Assembly (NCBI GenBank): GCA_029706075.1
Contig: JAINUG010000020.1
Coordinates: 2,867,625-2,931,624, forward strand
DNA: 64,000 bases
Direction: 5' to 3'
Origin: Aldrovandia affinis
Taxonomy: Eukaryota > Chordata > Actinopteri > Notacanthiformes > Halosauridae
Position 1 is the first letter of the stretch; every line of letters begins with the position of its first letter. This document shows positions 35,901-46,388 of the stretch, in pieces. Made by a program: the position numbers and the translations under genes. The notes beneath the pieces were generated by a model that searched no databases, was not told where the DNA came from, and was given only the letters and a program-made list of their open reading frames with translations.

Positions 35901-37909
35901 CTGTCCTTGCACCTGTGATGGGGGAAGGGGGGGGGAGAAGAGGCGGATTAACCCAACTGAGCAATTTAAACTGGATGCAGTACCACGAACCACCACAGAC
36001 GGCCATCGACGCAAGGCCAAGCGCCACAGTGCAGGCTCCATACTTCTCTCCCATTCTCGCAGGCTACCCATTCTCACACACAAACACCCTCATCAGGTGA
36101 TGGAGACAGCATTGGAAAAAAGGAAGCCTAGACTTGCAACACACAATATCAAATGTCACAACATCGCCATGAAACATTCTACGACTTCATGCAGGCTGTG
36201 GAAGACAAGACCGCAATGAATGGGAGCTTGCAAGCATGTTATGACACCCACTCAACAAGTTCTCACATTCCTTAAGATGGCGTGTGATAGAGCCTCGAAT
36301 TTGACACACTTCCTACACTGTTCCTCCATGTCAGTGAGGATTTGCCACTGGGACTAGTTCTGTACAGGAGATAAAATGAGTAATGCAATGAAGGAACCAG
36401 AATTGCACGGCTGTTGATATCCTAAGTTACACAACTTTTCAAGCTGTATTTGTGTTTTTTTATACCTTTTCCTTTTTCTCCCAGATTGGAATGCTCAATC
36501 CTATTTTTAAGCCTGCCCCATTGCTGAAAAATCCTCCATCAAATCAGGAGATCACAGACTAGCATGCATGTCTGATATATACCAGCAGCCATTGGAGGAT
36601 GGCACTACTTAGTTGATGCAGGCATACTGCATAAGTTTGGCAATGCTACAGGCAAAGAGCCGACCTACAGGGCTGCCGACCGCAGTCAGGATTTTAAAAC
36701 TGCATAAAGGGCAAGTGCTTTCGCTGGATACGCCACCCAGCATACCGCCACAAAAACCCCTTTGCTTAACAAGAACTTCAGAACAGAGCAGAGCACAGTC
36801 GAATAGACTCAACACACTTGCTGATTATCAAACAATGTTATTGATCAACTTTGGTAGTTGAACTAATGTGATGCATCTATGCCACACAAGTGCAAATAAT
36901 CAGCCAGGCCGGAAATGAATAAACACTTAAGCAACCCAATCTGTTCCAGAACAATTACATCTGATCAGACAGTGGTTGCAATGTGTCACATGCACATAAT
37001 ATGAACATTTAGCAGCAAGACAGTGAACTTCTATCAGAAGCATTGGGATGTACCAGAAATCTGATGAGCTGTACTGTAGCAGTGTCGATCCTCTATATGA
37101 GTATCATGTAGCAAGGCAATAAGCTAAAGAACCAAACATTCTGCCTCTGTTTGAAGTGTGATTCTGAGCTGGAGTTGAGGGCACCAAGCCTCAAGCAGGG
37201 ACTATATGATCCCTATAATTAGTGTACAGTTACAAAGTCATGCTACATGGGGACACATCCTCCTCACCGCACATGACCGAGAGCATGAAGCCCCACATAC
37301 AGTACCAAAATCTCTCATCTCTCTAAAGCACATCACACAGCACAACGCACAAGGTGTGGATGGACATGCATGGCATGAGGCAGGCCAATACCTGGCCAGT
37401 TCTGGTATTGCCATCCCTCTTCATTCACAGCCACACATTTTGAGTTTAGGGATGCTATGGAGTCGGGGTGACAGTGCAGCCCTTAATGCCAGCATGCTGG
37501 GGTTGCACACAGGCAAGCATGGGTGGGGTGGGGGGTGGGGGTCATGCATGCAGTACAGGACAGGCTTGGGGGTCACACCACTACCTGGAGCGTCTGAACT
37601 TGCTGGCCCGAGGCTGGGGCCACCTGAGCCTCGGTCTGCAGCTGGACCGCAGTCACGGTGCCCTACGTCCAGAGACAAGCCACAGTTACCATGTCACCAC
37701 TGCCGCAAGGCCATTCTCTGGAACACGCACGCTCTCGTCTAAGGGAGAGCAAGGCTTTGAGCCCCTTTGTCAATGCAGTTCAATCCGGCATGAATCGATG
37801 GAGGTAATCGGGATGTGGAGGTGAACGTGTGGCCCACCTGCTGCTGGATCTGTCCACTGGCCGCCTGCACCACAATCTGCTCCCCCGTGGTAGTGGTGTA
37901 CTGTTCCAT
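29934..37909 (-). CDS. nfya: nfya, nuclear transcription factor Y subunit alpha (complete, nine coding exons)
   Basis: NF-YA joins the NF-YB/NF-YC histone-fold dimer and reads the CCAAT box in promoters. Joined coding exons are 37,838-37,909, 37,585-37,662, 35,766-35,912, 35,409-35,537, 34,949-35,054, 34,609-34,757, 33,874-34,047, 32,441-32,548 and 29,934-29,987. They total 1,017 nt for 338 residues plus stop, against 347 in the human protein. The order is a Gln-rich activation region (1-178), a Ser/Thr-rich region (179-227), the NF-YB/C-binding helix with PLYVNAKQY (about 250-275), and the DNA-binding KYLHESRHRHAM...GGRFF (286-308). All phases agree. Human His of AKQYH is Asn here. The six residues VTVPVS after ILQQ are absent, as in some NF-YA splice forms. 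Reading through coding exon 8 would give another end. Confidence 0.97.
29988..32440 (-). other. nfya intron before the last exon, possibly an alternative 3' end
   Basis: This lies between coding exon 8 and the last exon. If coding exon 8 is read through, 32,342-32,440 is coding and the rest could serve as a 3' UTR ending near an AATAAA at 30,729-30,734, which is followed by a T-rich run in the transcript sense. No repeat family recognised. Confidence 0.4.
32441..32548 (-). CDS. nfya: nfya coding exon 8 (CCAAT DNA-binding region)
   Basis: Acceptor GTCCCCAG, then KYLHESRHRHAMQRKRG and GGRFFSPKEKEEMALAMQ, ending at a good donor CAG|GTGAGG (36 codons, phase 0). It carries the A2 DNA-recognition helix and the GxGGRF motif that inserts into the minor groove. 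If the donor is not used, the frame stays open for 32 more codons to a TAA at 32,342-32,344, ending PISAPPLG. Confidence 0.96.
32860..33065 (+). mobile_element. Tc1 fragment in an nfya intron
   Basis: The plus strand reads a decayed SQSPDFNPI-like motif, then GCCAAGGCACGGTGACGTTG and GAGGCTCGTGGTGGCCCAAC, typical of the 3' part of Tc1 elements. Confidence 0.65.
33467..33570. repeat. 26-bp tandem repeat
   Basis: Four copies of GATGCGGCCCTGTTCCTGCA-type units start at 33,467, 33,493, 33,519 and 33,545, the last degenerating into CTGTTC repeats. In the intron just 5' (left) of nfya coding exon 7. Confidence 0.9.
33874..34047 (-). CDS. nfya: nfya coding exon 7 (NF-YB/NF-YC interaction helix)
   Basis: Acceptor GGGTCAG, then MVPGNSTVPTMQRIPLPG, ending GKIPKQRR at AGG|GTGAGT; 58 codons, phase 0. 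Holds LLEEEPLYVNAKQYNRILKR, the A1 helix that docks on the NF-YB/C dimer. Asn replaces the usual His after AKQY. Confidence 0.98.
34609..34757 (-). CDS. nfya: nfya coding exon 6
   Basis: Acceptor CTCACAG, then (G)MITIPAASLAGAQIVQAG, ending NAGGMVM at ATG|GTAAGG; 149 bp, phase 1 in and phase 0 out. Ser/Thr-rich region of NF-YA. Confidence 0.97.
34949..35054 (-). CDS. nfya: nfya coding exon 5
   Basis: Acceptor CTTGCAG, then GQQQITVQGQQVAQTAEG, ending DGTILQQ at CAAG|GTATCA, phase 1 (106 bp). The upstream intron carries a short CA/CG-rich tract right before the acceptor. Confidence 0.96.
35409..35537 (-). CDS. nfya: nfya coding exon 4
   Basis: Acceptor GGAGAGCAG, then IQLVQPGQIQIQGGQ, ending TAVTAGQNQ at CAG|GTCAGC; 43 codons, phase 0 both sides. 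Contains the Gln/Ile-rich QTQQIIIQQPQTAVTAG stretch typical of the activation domain. Confidence 0.97.
35766..35912 (-). CDS. nfya: nfya coding exon 3
   Basis: Acceptor CATCACAG, then VQGQPLMVQVSGGQLI, ending QGLQQ at CAG|GTGAGG; 49 codons, phase 0 both sides. Nearly identical to the matching exon of mammalian NF-YA. Confidence 0.97.
37585..37662 (-). CDS. nfya: nfya coding exon 2
   Basis: Acceptor ACGTAG, then GTVTAVQLQTEAQVAPASG, donor CAG|GTAGTG; 26 codons, phase 0 both sides. Gln-rich activation region, close to the mammalian VTAVQLQTEAQVASASG sequence. Confidence 0.96.
37838..37909 (-). CDS. nfya: nfya coding exon 1 (start codon)
   Basis: ATG at 37,909 begins MEQYTTTTGEQIVVQ and the exon ends QIQQQ at CAG|GTGGGC, phase 0 (24 codons). 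The exon probably begins at 37,924 after TTGAGCAG, leaving 15 nt of 5' UTR in it. The start matches the conserved MEQYT start of NF-YA proteins. Confidence 0.95.
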
Positions 37910-38189
37910 GACTGCGCTCTGGTTCTGCTCAAGAAAAAATTGCACTGATATCAAATTGCTGTGTCCCTGTACCACTTGTGGATGGTAGGGGTGTTGCAGC
38001 ATTCCCAATCTGTGCTTCTGGCCTGGTCAGTTCACGATTTGAAATCTTCCATGTGAGAGAATGTATTCAAATGATTGTGAATATGAGGAAATTACAGGGT
38101 CAATGACATGATGTGTATATTTAGTGTCCAAATATCATATTTTTTAAACAACTAAAATTAATATAAATTAAAAAAATATGTGAAATTTC

Positions 38190-38595
38190 TCTACTTTATT
38201 GAGCTCCAAAAGTGTTTATTGTGACTAATTCAGGCACTTTAAGCATTTTGAAGTGTCAAAAAATCATCCAATGCTACTGTCTGAAGACAAATATAGCCAT
38301 AGCCAACAAAGAGTTCAAGGTGTTGACTTGGCCTCCAAATTCCCCAGATCTCAATCTGATCGAGTATCTGTGGGATGTGCTGGACCAACAAGTCCAATCC
38401 ATGGAGGCATCACCTCGCAACTTATAGGACTTAAAGGATCTGCTGCTAACGTCTTGGTGCCAGATACCACAGGACACCTTCAGATGTCTTGTGGAGTCCA
38501 TGCCTCGACGGGTCAGAGCTGTTTTGGTGGCACGAGGGGGACCTACACAATATTAGGCAGGTGGTTTTAATGTAGTGGCTGATCGGTGTATATTT
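38190..38595 (+). mobile_element. Tc1 transposase fragment
   Basis: The plus strand encodes VLTWPPNSPDLNLIEYLWDV, the C-terminal DDE region of Tc1 transposases, followed by a typical tail TTAGGCAGGTGGTTTTAATG. Truncated on the left. Confidence 0.85.
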
Positions 38596-39382
38596 AAATT
38601 CTGACTTAGCTGTCTGTAGAAACAGGTATTCCTGAAATTAAAGCTGTCGTGACATTAACCCAGTGTAGTGTCCCGCTGGGACAGTGACTAGCGCTTCGGA
38701 AAGCGCAATACAAAATGGGAATTGTGAAATATCTAGGCAATATCAGCGTTCATAAAATAGCCCCTGGTTTCAAGAGTTCTTAAAATTCTCATGCAAAGAG
38801 GAGAGTTGGAATTAAGGCATGCTTTAGTTAATCAGACGGAATACTTAATTGACCTAATTTACAAAATCTCAACCCTGTTTTAGTGAGTTCACCCCAGATA
38901 TACAAATGCATGAACAGATTTAACTATTCATCTAAAGGAAAGTCGCAAAGTGACTTAACCCCAACAAATTAAATCCTAATAGTAATTTGACTCATTGCAG
39001 CTGTTTAGTAAATCTGACAAAGATATTGCGACCTTGTAGCGACTGCTTTTGGTTTGGAAAAGCAGTCGCAATCCTTAGTAAATCTGGCCCTCAACGTTCT
39101 GACCTTTTAAGTTTGTTTTAAGAACAATTAAATATTTAATTGTTTGAATTATTAACAATAAAATGCGCTGTCTTTTAAAACAAAGATTTGTGTTTATTAC
39201 AATAGTTAAATTGTATGGCACAATTGACCCTTCGCTAAACCACGCCCCGAATCGCAGACTGGCCAATCACAGCGCAGCACAGGATAGGCTCCGACAGTTC
39301 ATGGCGGAGCTACATTCACTCTCACGGAAAAGTTTGAGATTTTCTTCATTTTCGAGCTGGTTTTGTGGACTTTTAGCTAGTT

Positions 39383-39502
39383 ATGGTCAAACGTTGTGCC
39401 TGGGGCACTTGTAACAGTGACACTCGTTACCCGGAGAGGTTGGAAGGAGATATACGTTTTTTCCCCTTTCCAAAACCAAAATCAAATCCTGAAAAGTGTT
39501 AG
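39383..39502 (+). pseudogene. THAP zinc-finger N-terminus, truncated
   Basis: ATG then MVKRCAWGTCNSDTRYPER and IRFFPFPKPKSNPEKC followed by TAG, 39 codons. The CxxxxC pair, the position of RFFPFPK and the N-terminal placement match THAP DNA-binding domains, but the second half with the CxxH pair is absent, unless an intron follows. Confidence 0.6.
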
Positions 39503-39929
39503 CCAGCTAAGCTAACGTGGCTACGGTCTGGATATACAGCTCCGGGTTGCAAGGTTGGTAAAGTTAGACTAAATGTTAGCTTTGTTATTCGTGATCCAGC
39601 CAGCTTGCTAACGTTAAGATGTTACAGTCAAGCTCTAGAAAACCAAGTGGGTAACGTTACCTTGATGTCAAAATTTAATACTATTTTTTCATTACTATTT
39701 CAGCACTGTCAATGGGAAGCCCAGTCCCGAGTACCCAAATCTTGTGGAGGACTGGGCTGACACACTGCTGATATTTATAGGTCCAGGGTATGGATAAGTT
39801 CGATGAGATGGGCGCAGAAACCTGTGGAGCTAACCAGAGTAATGTCGTTACAGCACACTATAGGCTACTAATGTTACGTTAGTTAGCTAATGCTAGCTAA
39901 CTTACTACTGAATGCAACGTTATATAGGC

Positions 39930-40241
39930 CTACTGCTTTAGCTTTTTAATTATTGTAATAGTGAATAGAGACCTACCCAGCTTTACAGGAACAGTGTTGC
40001 TCCTTAATGTCGCCAGGTGATGCGGTGGTTCACTTTTACTCTGTGATCTGTAGGCTTTCGCTTCTATCTTAATTTTTTTTACGTCATTTTGTTGCTGAGT
40101 CAGTGTGATATCTTGAATATAACCTTCAAATGCATATTGTAGACCCTTGTGTCTGCTTCTATCTGAAATCGCTTTTTCTATTTTCCAAAAATTGGACAAT
40201 ATTTCTCCAGGGAGTGCAGTTAGCGATAGTGGAAGCGCCAT
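39930..40241 (-). CDS. unidentified ORF inside the THAP-type element
   Basis: 103 codons, MALPLSLTALPGEI..., with the stretch YAFEGYIQDITLTQQQND and AKAYRSQSKSEPPHHLA. It ends near the left half of the element and starts 44 bp inside the right TIR. The pattern loosely recalls SWIM/YqaJ proteins of ISL2EU-type elements, but I cannot confirm this. It could be the first exon of the element's second gene. Confidence 0.4.
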   Translation of the reverse strand: MALPLSLTALPGEILSNFWKIEKAISDRSRHKGLQYAFEGYIQDITLTQQQNDVKKIKIEAKAYRSQSKSEPPHHLATLRSNTVPVKLGRSLFTITIIKKLKQ

Positions 40242-42439
40242 GCTGGCTCTGAAAGCTTGACGGACTTAGCAACAGTAACTAAGGGGGGCGTGGTTTAGCG
40301 AAGGGTCAATTACTGAAAATGTCATGCAATTATCTTTATTTTTAAGAAAGTTACGGGCATTTATGTTATTTAATCACAGCTTTTGTTTCAAGATCATTGA
40401 AAAACAATAGGGGTCAATATGCAAATTTTGGAGTGTAAAAATTACCATAACTTCCTTAAAACTTAAGATATGAGAGCGAATATGGTATCAAATTAAAGGT
40501 ATTTTCATGCTCTATCTGGTGGGATAAGTTTGGCATAGGGACATAGCTAGCAAACTAGAATACCTTTAGGGGGTAATATGATTATATTACTACATCAAAT
40601 ATAGCGAATCTAAAATATTTTACTTGGCAAAACACGTTAGTGTTCTTTGGCCAGCTATGTAGCGAACTTTCTTACCCATTCATTGCTAACCGCATTACTC
40701 TCGGTGAAATCGCTTGCCAACACCAGCTTGGAGGGTGAATAGGTGGGTAACGTTAGTCAACTGGGTAACTGAAATGAACAAAGAGCGGAATACGAGGACA
40801 TAGCTAGCTACCTAGTGCTTAAAATGTTAACTGGTGCTTTAAAAGTAAGCGCACATGCAAATTACACGACCGCAAATCACACGATTTGCTGAATCATATC
40901 ACCCGCTTGAAACAAGCAGGGCTGTCTGATTCGTTAACAGCCTTTTTGTTGTTTCGTTTCATAATACCCTGGATGATACACATCAATACCGCCGGTCGCC
41001 ATTTTCCGAGACGGCCCTTTGAAAATATGGACTCACGAACAGTAGTAGCAGTACTTTGTAGCTAATGTTAAGTGTTTTGTGTCAATAGTAGCACGAACTC
41101 CACAGAAGTTACAATACTGTAACATCGTTAAATTAGAGATTTGACTATTGAGGTTTTAGCTCATTGACCGTTTAACGGATTGACCGTTAGCTACGTGGTC
41201 GTCCAATTTAGCTAAATTTGCTCAATCTATGTTTGCCAACATCTGGCTGTTTTAGCTCAACTTCGTGATCTTTTCTAAACACATTGGCGCGAATATAGCC
41301 TGTTAGCCAGACAATACTGATAAATTAAGTAAATTAAGCTAACTAATTACCTTTGTTTTCGGGAACATACGCTGTATCGGCAGTTGACGGAGAGATCAAG
41401 TTAGCTCGTCTGCTAGAATAGTTACAGTTATTATTTTTGTAACTAGGTAACGCTAAACCGTTATTCTATGGAGTTTTCGCGTCCTAGAATATGCTGGATG
41501 CGCGAGCACAAAGTAACATTCGAACAAAGACCCTTCATGGTTAGCAATGGTCTGAGCTTGCTATGCGTTTTCAGTGTTAGCCAGTAGTATTTTCAGCAAT
41601 ACTACTACTGGCACCAGTCAGCCAACACGTTACTTCGCTAACGTTTGTACGTAAATTCTGTTCCGTTTAGCTTTTTCATCACGCTACGAGCTAATGTTCG
41701 CCAACTATACCGTTCAAGTTTATGAATGTATAATGGTAGCACAATATGGATATGATGTTCGTAACATTGGGTAAATCTCCGTAGTTTATTGAACTATCCG
41801 GTGAATTGTTTGCCACTTATAAAGAGCGTGGCTATGTGTCAAGAAAAAAGCAGTTTTACTAATCGGATTAATTTAAAATGAGCATATTATCAGGTCATGG
41901 CTTTAAACGAGGATGTTTGTTGGGAACCCATTATTCCTTAAAGCAAGTACTCTACACCAGCTAGTCTGCTAGTGAAATTTGGGTGCTGATGATAGTTCTG
42001 CTTTCTAGACAGGTATCTAGCTAGCTATTGCATTGTTACCTGCATTGCGATCAGTGGTGTCTACGCTACGCTAGCTAATGTACACCCAGCTAGTTGGATA
42101 ACGTAATGAAATGAAAACAAATCATGTATAATCTAGCTAGGTAACCGTCAAAATTACAATTTAAAAGTGGGTAGCTTTCCATCTACTATTCAATGAGTGA
42201 AGGTATATTGGCTAGCTAGCTACTTAGCTAAAGTTGTAATTTGTTTAGCCAGCTAGTACAACACTACAAACAAGGCCTTTCAAGCGCCCGAAAAAACAAC
42301 CCACAGAGCATGTTGACCTTGTAATTTTAAACAAATTTAGTAATGTGGGTGCCTACACTAGTTACGCTCCAGCTACCATCTATGTCAGTCTGTAAAATGC
42401 AGTTAATTCCTGCATTTTGTGTCGTTAGTAATTTGGTTG

Positions 42440-42720
42440 GTCAATGACACACCAATCCCCTGCTGTCGGCTTCCTTCCCCTCCAAGCCGCGCTCCCTCTC
42501 ACCGTTTCTCCGCCGCCTGATTCCACTCTGATTGGCTCCAGTACCGATCCACAAAACCCAATCACCGAGCTCAAGGCGTGTGGACAAAATGGCGCAGCAA
42601 GAACACCTCCAACAAATATGACGATTGTTTCCCCTCCCCTTGTCTTCTTCAGAGGCTTCCCCACGCCCATTGAAGTACTGCGCAGGCGCTCTCGACTGTC
42701 TTCTACCCTCAACTTTACCG
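42440..42720 (-). promoter_or_regulatory. nfya: probable nfya promoter and noncoding first exon
   Basis: A CpG-containing, GC-richer island about 4.6 kb upstream of the nfya start codon. It has three CCAAT boxes (42,452-42,456; ATTGG at 42,531-42,535; 42,558-42,562). A donor ACG|GTGAGAGG read on the minus strand at 42,503 could end a noncoding first exon spliced to 37,924. No TATA box. Position and signals fit, but no transcript evidence exists here. Confidence 0.5.
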
Positions 42721-45430
42721 TACTGTTGTTGTGTTAACGTACGAAGGACTGAAACACAATGTGTTTGAATCATGAATTTTAACCATTTAGTTTGTTTGCA
42801 AACAACTACTTTCAATTATCTTTTGATATACAACGATATTGACAAAGCTCCTGCCCTGTCCGTGGCTAGGTTTCACTTGTAAAGCAGATTTGAAATCTCA
42901 ATCTGACTTTCCTAGTAAAATAAATGTTTGGATGAATGAATGACAGGCTTGGATTTTCATTGTTACTCTGTTCCTTAGTTTTATTTAAGTTTTTTTTAGT
43001 TGTCTTGGTTTTAATTTAATTTTGAAACAACTAAACTGTCACAATCCGCAAAGCACACATTCATGCTCACAATAAATGTTTCTACATGATTCTTGTTGTC
43101 CTTAAGTGATCAGGAACCCATCTTTGGAAAATATACTTTTCATTTGACAGGGTTTTTCATTCTAAGGAAATTGTAATTATTTTCACATCATCAGTGATTT
43201 GTGGTGAGACCAAAGATGATTTTCCTGCCTTGGCTGGACAATAAAGTTGTAATTGAATTGATCGATTCATTTTACTTTAATTACATATACAGACATTGCA
43301 TGTCCTGTCTACCTGAGACACAACCTCCCAGAGGAGTAAAGGATAGACTTGCAGTTGGCTGGCAGATGGCTTTTCTGTTCATCCAGATGTTACCCTGAGA
43401 ACCTTGAGGATAAATTTCCCATAGAAACAGTGCAATCCACAAAAAAACAACTGGGAAACAGTCTCAATCTCACAGGTGTCAAAACAGACCCGAGCAACCT
43501 GCAGCTGCCAGGAGGTACCTCAGCCAGGATCCTTGCAAGAAATAAAGCCTTGAGCACCTACCCAAGTCAGAGCCTGCCTGCAGGGCAGCAGGTAACAGTA
43601 ATGGAGCTTTTAGGATGGGGTTACAGTCCTGGAGACCCAAATGGTCTTCTGGTTTTTACTCTGCCTCAAGTTCTTATTTAATTTGGTTGGATAGGAACAA
43701 GCCAACTTGCTAGGTTTAGCAGGTATAATTCAGTTGCTAATAGGAAGGCAACCCTCAAATAGCTCATTGAGCTCCACCACCTCCCCAGTACTCTCCCTAT
43801 CTGCACAGCAGGAACACTGTATCCATTGACAGAATCCAGCCATAAATTCAGAACAGGTCAGACAGGTGGTCAGGAAAGGTCAGCAGGTGCATCTTCTTGT
43901 GCAGGGTCTGAGGTTTTGCAAAGGGTACTACACCATACACTAGTTTAACACAATGAAATGCAGGTGTTATTATGAATCACAGGCATTTTCTTATATTCCT
44001 ATCACTGTACCCTGCTGAGAATAGAGTTAATGAGGGCTGCTCTAAAATCCAGTATGTAATGTAAATCCATCTGGTACATCATGTTCAGTGTCTAACTGAA
44101 ATCTTTCATTTTTGTATATGGAATATAAGGCCACCATTCAAACAAGTGCTTTTTCCTACAGTCCCTATTTTTGAGTAAAGTGAATCATACACACTTCTAC
44201 TTTTGGGATATTTTGATATTTCCTATAACACAACTCTAATCACTTTTGACTTTACTATATTTATTATAAAGAAAGAAAAATCTGCCTTGTAAAAGGTATG
44301 GGGGGGTACCAGTAAGTCAATTTGTAAACCACACAGTAATTTCAAATATACAGACAAAAAACATAGCATTAAAAGTTAGAAGTCTTTATGTATATACTGT
44401 ATAGCCATCACACAATCTGTGTACAGCCATTTGATCTGAAAGAAGAAACAAAAGCTTATGTGTCATCAGCCATGTCATACTGTACAACATAAGAACATGA
44501 GCCTCATCCATTTTATCCATCCGAAACATAACGGTACAATTCTTGGTATAGATTCCCCTGGTCTGAAAAATGATATAGCGGGTTTAGAAGCTAGCAAATC
44601 AGCAAATTCATCAGTACAAAGTGGTCAAGGTCAGAGCGTCAGATTCAGTCTCTTCATTTAGTTAGTGCAAGTTTCACGGTCTTGGACATGTCTATGACAG
44701 TTTGCCTACCACCTTGCACAGAGGACATGATGTCCAAATCCAGATGCAGAACATCATACCAGTCCAACAGTGAGACTGATTTAATGCTTCAGTTTTGAGA
44801 TAGAAATTCAATTTCCTTGCATCAGTGATTTTTTCCCCAAAATCCTTTTGATGAAAAGGTTCACAAGTCTAATGAAAGAATAGCACAGCACAGCAAAGGT
44901 AGGTACTTTCAACCGAACCAAAAATAATTGAAAAAGGGTATGTACATGTAACCCTTTTATACCTCTGAACTGAAAGAGATTCTTCTGACTTAATCCAACT
45001 TTAAACTCTACACTTTTAGTGAATGCAGAATTTGGATATGATGCTGGTTTAAGAGTTCATAGAAAGGGAAATCCATGCAGATGGAAGCTTTAATGCAAGC
45101 TTATCAAAAACATGCTTTCTACTGGAAACTCCCCGGTATTTAATGCACCGTGTGTCAAATGTTAAATTACATGTTAAATACCACAGAAAATAAAATCACA
45201 TACATGGGTCTTTTAACCCAAGAAGAAAATGTACTTGGCTGCATTGTTAAAAAGACAAAATCAAGTCAGCAATTGGAAGTACTAGTATGCAGATGTGACA
45301 CAATAGGGTTTCATTTTCTCTTATTGACCCGTTTTGTTTCTAGACACCTCTTTGTGCTTTACAGAAAAAGGCCCAAATTGCCCAAAAACTGGGAACTCTT
45401 AACTACCAGTTTTTCAAAACTACTTTGAGA

Positions 45431-45577
45431 CCAGGGGCCATATGTACAAAGATTCTAAGAGTAGGAGTGCTGATCTACGATCAGGTTTCCCCTGTCCATA
45501 TCCATTATGAGCTAAAAGGCTAAACTGATCCTAGATTACCACTCCTACTCTTAGAATCTTTGTACATATGGCCCCAG
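45431..45577. mobile_element. 145-bp palindromic MITE
   Basis: GGGGCCATATGTACAAAGAT and its inverse form inverted repeats of about 38 bp continuing through TCTAAGAGTAGGAGTG around a short spacer. No coding capacity. Confidence 0.85.
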
Positions 45578-46154
45578 ACCTCTTCTATCTTTTATTCGAT
45601 AAATGTACTTATTCCACATAGAGTAGACACTATCATACTCTATGTGTCCCTGTTCCCAAAAATGAGACTTTATATTGACATGCATTACGTGCCCTTCACA
45701 TTTTCATCTCCATGTCTGATGTAAATACCGATGTCCATTTACTTACAGGATTGAGGGTATCTGACACTGATACCACCGGTTGCCATCTTTTGAGGCTCAA
45801 ATCATTGCTACCCCTTTTGGGCTATGTGTTCACTATTTCCAGTAGCATTAGCTGATCGTTTAAGATAATTTGTCACATTTGGTTGATCCTTGTCATATGA
45901 CTAACCCTTTCCAAAAAAGTGAAATGACAAGTTACAATGGCAAGTTCTAGCCAGCCGTAATACATGTACAGTGAGCCTCAGAGTGGCTTTTATGTTAGTC
46001 ATGAGCTAAACTGTGACCCCTCGATCCACAATATTAATGTCGATCAGTAGTTGGAAAATTAACTTGTAAAACGTATTAAGTGCAACGGCTTAAACATTCC
46101 TCCCTGCAATGACAGGTTTCTGCTGAGGCAGGCTGAGCTTTTGAATGACTTCAC

Positions 46155-46388
46155 TTCCATCACAGGGCACATACATCATTCACTCACACACACACTCATA
46201 CCTATGGGCAATTTAGACTCTCCAATTAGCCTAACGTGCATGTCTGGACTGTGGGAGGAAACCGGAGTACCCAGAGGAAACCCACACAGACACGGGGAGA
46301 ACATGCAAACTCCACACAGAAAGGCCCCGGGCGGGATTCGAACCAGAGACCTTCTTGCTGTGTGGGGACAGTGCTATCCACTGCACCA
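46155..46388 (-). repeat. tRNA-headed SINE, partial copy
   Basis: Same family as 21,630-21,995: AATTTAGACTCTCCAATTAG, GTGGGAGGAAACCGGAGTAC and GGGGAGAACATGCAAACTCC, ending with a minus-strand tRNA-like head with box B GGTTCGAATCC-like sequence. Confidence 0.85.

Larger units (their letters stand above)
39222..40311. mobile_element. THAP-type DNA transposon remnant with perfect 27-bp TIRs
   Basis: AATTGACCCTTCGCTAAACC begins a 27-bp perfect inverted repeat at 39,222-39,248 and 40,285-40,311. Inside, the plus strand encodes a THAP-like start at 39,383. The minus strand has a 103-codon ORF at 39,930-40,241 starting MALPLSLTALPGEILSNFW. THAP proteins occur in P, Kolobok and ISL2EU-type elements; which class this is remains open. 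It lies in nfya intron 1. Confidence 0.75.
37925..42502. other. nfya intron 1
   Basis: Gene-free apart from a Tc1 fragment near 38.2-38.6 kb and the THAP-type element at 39.2-40.3 kb. The stretch 40.3-42.4 kb is rich in TAGCTA-type sequence and shows nothing recognisable. Confidence 0.6.

Noticed and set aside
35361..36219. Several plus-strand ORFs
   Set aside because: Antisense to nfya coding exons 3 and 4 and low-complexity Gln codons.
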